Assembly (NCBI GenBank): GCA_937871935.1
Contig: CALMQI010000080.1
Location: forward strand, 1 to 44,557
Origin: an uncultured Burkholderiales bacterium
Lineage (GTDB): Bacteria; Pseudomonadota; Gammaproteobacteria; Burkholderiales; Burkholderiaceae_C
Reading direction: 5' to 3'
Length of the DNA: 44,557 bases
A program made the translations under genes and the position numbers. The first letter of the stretch is position 1. Each line of letters starts with the position of its first letter. A model generated the notes under the pieces. The model was not told the DNA's origin. It made no database searches and saw only the letters and a program-made list of their open reading frames with translations. Positions 40,278-44,557 of this stretch are shown piece by piece.

Positions 40278-40916
40278 ATGATTCCAGCCGCCGCCGAGAT
40301 CGTTGCCTGGCACGATCGCCTGCTGGCCTGTGCCGGCTGGCCGCACGACGAGACGGCGCCGCCGGCAGGTGGCGTGTGGAGTTGGATCCAGACCAACCAC
40401 CGCTTCAATGGCCGCCTGTGGGCCGAGGAGGACCTGGCGCGCCGTACCCAGGTGAGCGACAGCGAGATCGCCGCCAACAAGCGCGCGATCGACGGCTTCA
40501 ACCAGGCCCGTAACGACGCGACCGAGCGCATCGACGAGCTGCTGCTGACGTCACTCGGCTTGGTCGACCCGGCGTCGGCACGCACCGACGCGCCGGTGTC
40601 CACGGTCGCGCCGGGTTCGCGCCTGAACAGCGAGACGGCCGGCAGCATGATCGACCGGCTGTCGATCATGGCGCTCAAGATCCACGCCATGCGCGCGCAG
40701 ACGCAGCGCCAGGACGTCGACGAGGTGCATCGCGCGTCCAGCCGCGACAGACTCGCCCGGCTGCAACAGCAACGCGCCGATCTGGCGGCGTGCCTGGACA
40801 CGCTGCTGGCCGACTGCGCTGCCGGGCGGGCACACTTCAAGGTCTACCGCCAGTTCAAGATGTACAACGACCCGCAGTTCAATCCGGCGCTGGTGAGGGA
40901 GCAGGCAGGCCGATGA
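40278..40916 (+). CDS. DUF4254 domain protein
   Basis: A 212-residue, mostly helical cytosolic protein matching DUF4254, a family of unknown function often found with heptosyltransferase genes. Visible features are the aromatic SWIQTNHRFNGRLWAEEDLA, SEIAANKRAIDGFNQARND, LNSETAGSMIDRLSIMALKI (the family core) and the C-terminal FKVYRQFKMYNDPQFNPAL. No catalytic motif is evident. Its TGA overlaps the waaC ATG as ATGA, so the products are probably needed together in LPS core assembly. The start is ATG 40278. Confidence 0.88.
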   Translation: MIPAAAEIVAWHDRLLACAGWPHDETAPPAGGVWSWIQTNHRFNGRLWAEEDLARRTQVSDSEIAANKRAIDGFNQARNDATERIDELLLTSLGLVDPASARTDAPVSTVAPGSRLNSETAGSMIDRLSIMALKIHAMRAQTQRQDVDEVHRASSRDRLARLQQQRADLAACLDTLLADCAAGRAHFKVYRQFKMYNDPQFNPALVREQAGR

Positions 40917-41881
40917 CCAGCCCCATGCGCATCCTCATCGTCAAGACCTCGTCGATGGGCGACGTGGTGCATGCACTGCCGGCCGTCAGCGACATCCGGC
41001 GCGCCTTTCCGGTGGCCCAAATCGACTGGTTGGTCGAGGCGTCGTTCGCGGCGATCCCGCGGCTGCATTCGGGCGTGAACCGCGTGCTGCCGATGGCGTG
41101 GCGGCGCTGGCGCAAGCAGCTGTCCACCGGGGCGGCATGGCGTGCGATGCGCGAGCTGCGCACGCACCTGCGCGAGCAGCCCTACGACTGCGTGCTCGAT
41201 CTGCAGGGTCTGCTCAAGAGTGCCCTCTGGGCGCGCCAGGCGCACGGCCCGGTGCTGGGCTACGACCGTGCCAGCGCGCGTGAACCGCTGGCCGCCTGGC
41301 TCTACGCGCGCGGCGCCGCGGTCTCGCGCGATCTGCATGCCGTGCAGCGCTGCCGCCTGCTGGCGGCAGCGCACCTGGGTTATCCGCCGCCGGAGACACT
41401 GCCGACCTTCGGCCTTGCCACACCGGCCAAGTCGGTATGGAAGCCGCGCGGTGACAGCGCGGCGCTGATTCCGTGTGCCAGCCGGGCAGAGAAGATCTGG
41501 CCCGAGGCGCGCTGGATCACGGTGGGCAGACGGCTCAAGGCCATGGGCCTGAGCCCGCTGGTGATCTGGGGCACCGAGGAAGAACAGGTGAGGGCCGAGC
41601 GCATTGCCGAGGGCTGTGAGGGCGAAGTGCCGCCGTTCCTCAACGTGCACGACATGGCGGCCCTGCTCGCATCGACGCGCCGCGTGGTCGGCCTGGACAC
41701 CGGCTTCACGCACCTGGCCGCCGCGTTGGGCAAGCCCACCATCGGCATCTATTGCGACCACGACCCCGGCCTGGCCGGCATCGTCGGCCCTGGCGGCGTG
41801 CACAGCGTCGGCGGCAAAGGGCAGGTGCCGTCGCTGCAGGAGGTCATGGCTCTGGTGGAGCGGCAACAACCCTTGCGCTAG
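40913..41881 (+). CDS. waaC: LPS heptosyltransferase I
   Basis: WaaC adds the first heptose to Kdo2-lipid A at the cytoplasmic face of the inner membrane. The 322-residue GT9 protein starts MRILIVKTSSMGDVVHALPA (after a short SP linker), with VLDLQGLLKSALWARQA and GYDRASAREPLA in the acceptor domain. The donor domain has ALIPCASRAEKIWPE and VVGLDTGFTHLAAALGKPTI, all matching WaaC rather than WaaF. ATG 40913 overlaps the DUF4254 stop. It converges on lapB, with repeat copy B in the 94-bp gap. Confidence 0.94.
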   Translation: MTSPMRILIVKTSSMGDVVHALPAVSDIRRAFPVAQIDWLVEASFAAIPRLHSGVNRVLPMAWRRWRKQLSTGAAWRAMRELRTHLREQPYDCVLDLQGLLKSALWARQAHGPVLGYDRASAREPLAAWLYARGAAVSRDLHAVQRCRLLAAAHLGYPPPETLPTFGLATPAKSVWKPRGDSAALIPCASRAEKIWPEARWITVGRRLKAMGLSPLVIWGTEEEQVRAERIAEGCEGEVPPFLNVHDMAALLASTRRVVGLDTGFTHLAAALGKPTIGIYCDHDPGLAGIVGPGGVHSVGGKGQVPSLQEVMALVERQQPLR

Positions 41882-41920
41882 ATGCCGTCAAGTGGACACC
41901 GTGGTGCGGCTTTGCAGCGC

Positions 41921-41978
41921 CACTGGTGTCGCCCCCTTGAGGGGGAGGCAGCCGCCAGGCCGCTTCGGGGGTGGGTCA
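41921..41978. repeat. Dispersed intergenic repeat, copy B
   Basis: Between the convergent waaC and lapB genes lie CCCCCTTGAGGGGG, a CAGCCGCCAGGCCGC segment and CGGGGGTGGGTCA, whose last three bases are the lapB stop. The reverse complement begins TGACCCACCCCCG, shared with copy D at 43162. The C/G stem may end transcription from both sides. Confidence 0.55.
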
Positions 41979-43145
41979 CAGCTCTTCGATCCGCTGCGGC
42001 GGAAACGTGTCCCAGCCCAGGCAGCCCGGGCACTGCCAGAAGTGCTGCTGCGCCTCGAAGCCGCAGGCCGCACAGCGGTAGCGACGCAGCGGCCGCGCGG
42101 CGCGGGCCACGGCCTCGCGCACATCACGCCGCGTGGTCTCGTCGTCGCTGTCGAGCGGCGCATCGAGCACCTCGAGCGCGGCAGACAGCGTGGGCTGTAG
42201 GTGCAGCAGCGCCTGCGCACGAGCGCCGGCCTCCGGTAGGTCGTCGGGATTCCTGACCGCGCCGTCGAGCAGCCGCAGGGCGCGCAGCAGATCCACGCTC
42301 GGCGTCAGTTCGTGGCGCCGCAGGATGACCGCACGGGCGGCCTCAGCCTGGTCGCAGGCGATGGCCGAGGCCGCGAACTCGGCGGCCACCAGGACAAGTG
42401 TTTCGGGGGACTTTGCGATCAGCTCGCCATAACGATCGTAGGCGGCGCGGTGGTCGCCCTGCTGTACCGAACGCCGCGCCGCGATGAGCAGCGGGCGCGC
42501 CGCCTGCGGCGCGGCCGCGCGCGCCTGGCGCAGCGCCTCTTCGGCCTCGGCGACCTGGCCGCGGTCGCTGGCCAGCAGTGAGACCTCGCACAAGTGGTGC
42601 GAAATGCGCGACGCGAATGATCCGGTACCGCTGGCCTCCAGGCGGGCCGCCAGCTCGACGGCGCGGCGCCAGTCGCGCGCACGCTCGGCCAGTTGCAGCC
42701 GCGCCATCCGCGCCTCGGTGTCGAAGGCGGTACCCTCGAGTGCCTGGTAGGCGGAGTCGGCGCGGTCGAGCAGGCCCGCCTTGACGAAGTCCTGCGCCAG
42801 CGCATGCTGCGCGCGGGCCCGCTCGGTGGCCGGCAGATCAGCCCGCTGCAGCAGGTGCTGGTGTACGCGCACCGCCCGCTCGAATTCGCCGCGCCGGCGA
42901 AACAGGTTGCCGAGCGCAAAGTGCAGCTCGGTCGTGTCGGGATCGCTCTGCACGGCTTCGATGAAAGCGTCGATGGCCTTGTCGTGCTGCTCATTGAGCA
43001 ACAGGCTCAGGCCCTTGAAGTAGGCCTTCGGCGCAGCGCTCTCGGCACGTTTCCATTGGCGGAAATCGAAGCGCGAGGCGACCCAGCCGAGCGCGAAGGC
43101 GACCGGCAGCCCGATCAGCAGCCACTGGAGGTCGAAGTCGAACAT
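41976..43145 (-). CDS. lapB: Lipopolysaccharide assembly protein B
   Basis: LapB (YciM) adjusts LPS synthesis by directing LpxC to FtsH degradation. The 389-residue protein has an N-terminal membrane anchor at about 7-22, then a cytoplasmic run of tetratricopeptide repeats (AYFKGLSLLLNEQHDKAIDA, LHFALGNLFRRRGEFERAV and so on to about 330). The C-terminal rubredoxin-like zinc segment reads CAACGFEAQQHFWQCPGC. The start is ATG 43145; the track ORF adds 23 residues from the repeat. lapA lies 89 bp upstream. Its vicinity to heptose-core genes suits the role. Confidence 0.95.
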   Translation of the reverse strand: MFDFDLQWLLIGLPVAFALGWVASRFDFRQWKRAESAAPKAYFKGLSLLLNEQHDKAIDAFIEAVQSDPDTTELHFALGNLFRRRGEFERAVRVHQHLLQRADLPATERARAQHALAQDFVKAGLLDRADSAYQALEGTAFDTEARMARLQLAERARDWRRAVELAARLEASGTGSFASRISHHLCEVSLLASDRGQVAEAEEALRQARAAAPQAARPLLIAARRSVQQGDHRAAYDRYGELIAKSPETLVLVAAEFAASAIACDQAEAARAVILRRHELTPSVDLLRALRLLDGAVRNPDDLPEAGARAQALLHLQPTLSAALEVLDAPLDSDDETTRRDVREAVARAARPLRRYRCAACGFEAQQHFWQCPGCLGWDTFPPQRIEEL

Positions 43146-43161
43146 GTCCGGTCGTCGATCT

Positions 43162-43232
43162 CGCTCAGCGACCCGCCTTGCGGCGCGCCGCTGCCAGCGC
43201 CCGAACGGATGCAAGCAAGCGGGGGTGGGTCA
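43162..43232. repeat. Dispersed intergenic repeat, copy D (divergent)
   Basis: The lapA-lapB gap carries CGACCCGCCTTGCGGCGCGC and ends in CGGGGGTGGGTCAT. It shares the terminal 13-mer CGGGGGTGGGTCA with copy B and the CCGCCTTGCGGC core with copy A; the middle has diverged. Confidence 0.4.
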
Positions 43233-43234
43233 TC

Positions 43235-43555
43235 TCACAGCCCTTCGCGGGGCGGATGGTCGAAAGCCAGTTCGGCCGGCGAGGTGGTGGCGGATTCCGG
43301 CACGGCGGGCGTCGGCGGCGGCGGGGTGCGCACCTGCCGTTGCGTCTGCCGGCGGTGGCGCCACCAGCGCGGCACCATCGCCAGCACGCCGAGCGCGATG
43401 CCGGCGGCGAAGGCCACCAGCACCACGATGACCAGCGGCGCGCGCCAGTGCGCGCCGAAGAACCAGTTGACGACGATTTCCTGCTGGTTGTTGAGCGCGA
43501 ACGCGAACAGCGTGAAGAAGATGAAGCCGCGGAACAGCCAAGTCAGGATGCGCAT
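43235..43555 (-). CDS. lapA: LapA domain (DUF1049) membrane protein
   Basis: A 106-residue inner-membrane protein of the LapA family, working with LapB in LPS assembly. It has two helices, at about 5-22 (LTWLFRGFIFFTLFAFALNN) and 40-62 (LVIVVLVAFAAGIALGVLAM), with a short NNQQEIVVNWFFG loop between. A cytoplasmic basic and Pro-rich tail follows. The start is ATG 43555. It lies between ihfB and lapB on the minus strand and has its own -10-like hexamer. Confidence 0.92.
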   Translation of the reverse strand: MRILTWLFRGFIFFTLFAFALNNQQEIVVNWFFGAHWRAPLVIVVLVAFAAGIALGVLAMVPRWWRHRRQTQRQVRTPPPPTPAVPESATTSPAELAFDHPPREGL

Positions 43556-43564
43556 CGCTCGCGC

Positions 43565-43570
43565 ATTCTA
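43565..43570 (-). promoter_or_regulatory. -10-like hexamer TAGAAT for lapA-lapB
   Basis: TAGAAT on the minus strand predicts initiation near 43558, leaving a leader of about 3 nt before the lapA ATG. It would let lapA-lapB be transcribed apart from ihfB. Confidence 0.4.
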
Positions 43571-43615
43571 CGGAGCGGGGCGCACACGGCTCGCAATGGG
43601 GTGCGCCGGCGGGCG

Positions 43616-43948
43616 TCAGGGTGTCGTCACCGGCGCCGCGAGCGTCTCTTCCGGTACGTCCACCGGCAGCCGCTGGTCGACCGATTCACGCAGCGCCTTG
43701 CCTGGTTTGAAGTGCGGCACCAGCTTCTCGGGGATCGTGACCTGCTCGCCGCTGCGCGGGTTGCGGCCCACGCGGGGCGGCCGCCGGTTGATCGAGAAGC
43801 TGCCGAAGCCACGGATCTCGATGCGGTGCCCGCGCGCGAGCGCGTCGGTCATCGCATCGAGGATGGTCTTCACCGCGAACTCGGTGTCGCGCTGCGTCAG
43901 CTGCGCGAACCGTTCGGCCAGCTGGGCCACGAGATCCGAGCGTGTCAT
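43616..43948 (-). CDS. ihfB: Integration host factor subunit beta
   Basis: IHF-beta pairs with IHF-alpha to bend DNA at specific sites in transcription and replication. The 110-residue protein has the dimerisation part [20 protein letters not shown], and the DNA-binding arm with [20 protein letters not shown] and [20 protein letters not shown]. The C terminus has about 15 extra residues rich in Pro, Val and Thr. It follows rpsA by 34 bp, the standard proteobacterial arrangement. Confidence 0.96.
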   Translation of the reverse strand: MTRSDLVAQLAERFAQLTQRDTEFAVKTILDAMTDALARGHRIEIRGFGSFSINRRPPRVGRNPRSGEQVTIPEKLVPHFKPGKALRESVDQRLPVDVPEETLAAPVTTP

Positions 43949-43982
43949 GGCGTCCAGAGGCGGCGCTCAGGCAGGAAGCGGC

Positions 43983-44557
43983 CTATTCCTTCTGGTTGTC
44001 CAGCTTGGCGCGCAGCAGGGCGCCCAGGCTGGTGGTGCCGGCCGTCTCGCGCTCGTTGCTCTGTGACAGACGCTGCATGGCCTCCTGCTGGTCGGCCTGG
44101 TCCTTGGCCTTGATCGACAACTGGATCGAACGCGACTTGCGATCGACGTTGATGATCATGGCATTGACCTCGTCGCCTTCCTTCAGCAGGTTGCGCGCGT
44201 CCTCGACCCGGTCGCGGCTCAACTCGCTGGCGCGCAGGTAGCCGGTCACGTCGGCATTGAGCTGGATCTCGGCGCCGCGCGGATCGACGGTCTTGACCTT
44301 GCCGGTCACCAGTGCGCCACGGTCGTTGACCGACACGAAACTGGTGAACGGGTCCTGGTCGAGCTGCTTGATGCCCAACGAGATGCGCTCGCGCTCGATG
44401 TCGATGCCCAGCACCAGCGCGTCGACCTCCTGGCCCTTCTTGTAGTTGCGCACGGCGGTCTCGCCGGGCTCGTTCCACGACAGATCCGACAGGTGCACGA
44501 GGCCGTCGATGCCCTGGGCCAGGCCGACGAACACGCCGAAGTCGGTGATCGACTTGA
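43983..44557 (-). CDS. rpsA: 30S ribosomal protein S1, C-terminal part (cut by window edge)
   Basis: S1 binds mRNA leaders and assists initiation on structured messages. The visible 191 codons cover the last S1 (OB-fold) repeats: [20 protein letters not shown] at the window edge, then [20 protein letters not shown] and [19 protein letters not shown]. The C-terminal tail reads [20 protein letters not shown]. The reading frame is open to the right edge, so the track's start at 44534 is artificial. ihfB follows on the same strand. Confidence 0.96.
   Translation of the reverse strand, partial: KSITDFGVFVGLAQGIDGLVHLSDLSWNEPGETAVRNYKKGQEVDALVLGIDIERERISLGIKQLDQDPFTSFVSVNDRGALVTGKVKTVDPRGAEIQLNADVTGYLRASELSRDRVEDARNLLKEGDEVNAMIINVDRKSRSIQLSIKAKDQADQQEAMQRLSQSNERETAGTTSLGALLRAKLDNQKE

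Noticed and set aside
1-44557. CRISPR arrays, tRNA genes, insertion sequences, toxin-antitoxin or defence islands
   Set aside because: No regular spaced repeats, no cloverleaf sequences, no transposase or integrase motifs and no defence-family domains were recognised on either strand.

Overview
The window is one contiguous stretch of a high-GC betaproteobacterial chromosome. Gene content and order fit the order Burkholderiales, most likely near the Rubrivivax, Leptothrix and Methylibium type of genera. Supporting signs are the argD, DUF3579, rpsT, murJ neighbourhood, the rpsP-rimM-trmD-rplS block, the orn, M48 peptidase, phhB, rsgA order, and rpsA-ihfB-lapA-lapB. The genus is inferred, not shown. 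No tRNA, rRNA, CRISPR array, insertion sequence, phage gene or plasmid gene was seen. No gene-free stretch exceeds 300 bases; the largest is the rpsP upstream region (about 294 bp, or about 180 bp if a small ORF there is real), then 29782-30006.

Layout. 1-1662: argD (cut by the window edge), DUF3579 and rpsT. 1791-8880: murJ, a SirB1-type protein, then a tightly coupled run perM, hda, HAD phosphatase, pcnB, folK joined by ATGA overlaps. 8882-11640: DUF486 membrane protein, deoxynucleoside kinase, DUF47 protein and PiT phosphate transporter. 11621-12204: a minus-strand TM2-like membrane protein, possibly coupled to a 38-codon small ORF. 12386-16266: rpsP, rimM, trmD, rplS, CoA pyrophosphatase and a CobD/AmpE-like membrane protein. 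16279-18791 (minus): rsgA, phhB and an M48 protease, divergent from orn. 19444-21718 (minus): FKBP, gluQ and a LysR regulator, divergent from a pirin gene. 22629-24346 (minus): an alpha/beta hydrolase and trhO, divergent from dnaE. 28032-29781: a small exported protein and a patatin-like phospholipase.

30007-36775 is the accessory part: five sugar-polymer genes plus a methyltransferase on both strands (three GT4 and one GT2 glycosyltransferases, a class I methyltransferase with an N-terminal zinc-ribbon-like segment, and a GDP-mannose 4,6-dehydratase-like enzyme). It is probably an O-antigen or exopolysaccharide locus. It abuts a core-LPS block at 36803-41881: split heptose enzymes rfaE1 and rfaE2, a waaF-like GT9, a GT25 on the opposite strand, DUF4254 and waaC. 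The window closes with lapB, lapA, ihfB and the 3' part of rpsA on the minus strand; lapA and lapB fit LPS assembly control.

Most of the window is ordinary housekeeping sequence, and I do not see a clear new defence or mobile system. The most notable signal is regulatory. Several genes (orn, the M48 protease, trhO, dnaE, patatin, a GT4, rfaE1) carry a -10-like hexamer ending 6-8 nt before the start codon and no Shine-Dalgarno sequence. This predicts leaderless or nearly leaderless mRNAs, in two cases back to back from very short divergent regions. Other leads are a structured rpsP leader, a possible small protein coupled to the TM2-like gene, a dispersed intergenic repeat family, a conserved-looking small exported protein, and the DUF4254-waaC coupling. 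All promoter calls are visual and lack convincing -35 boxes.
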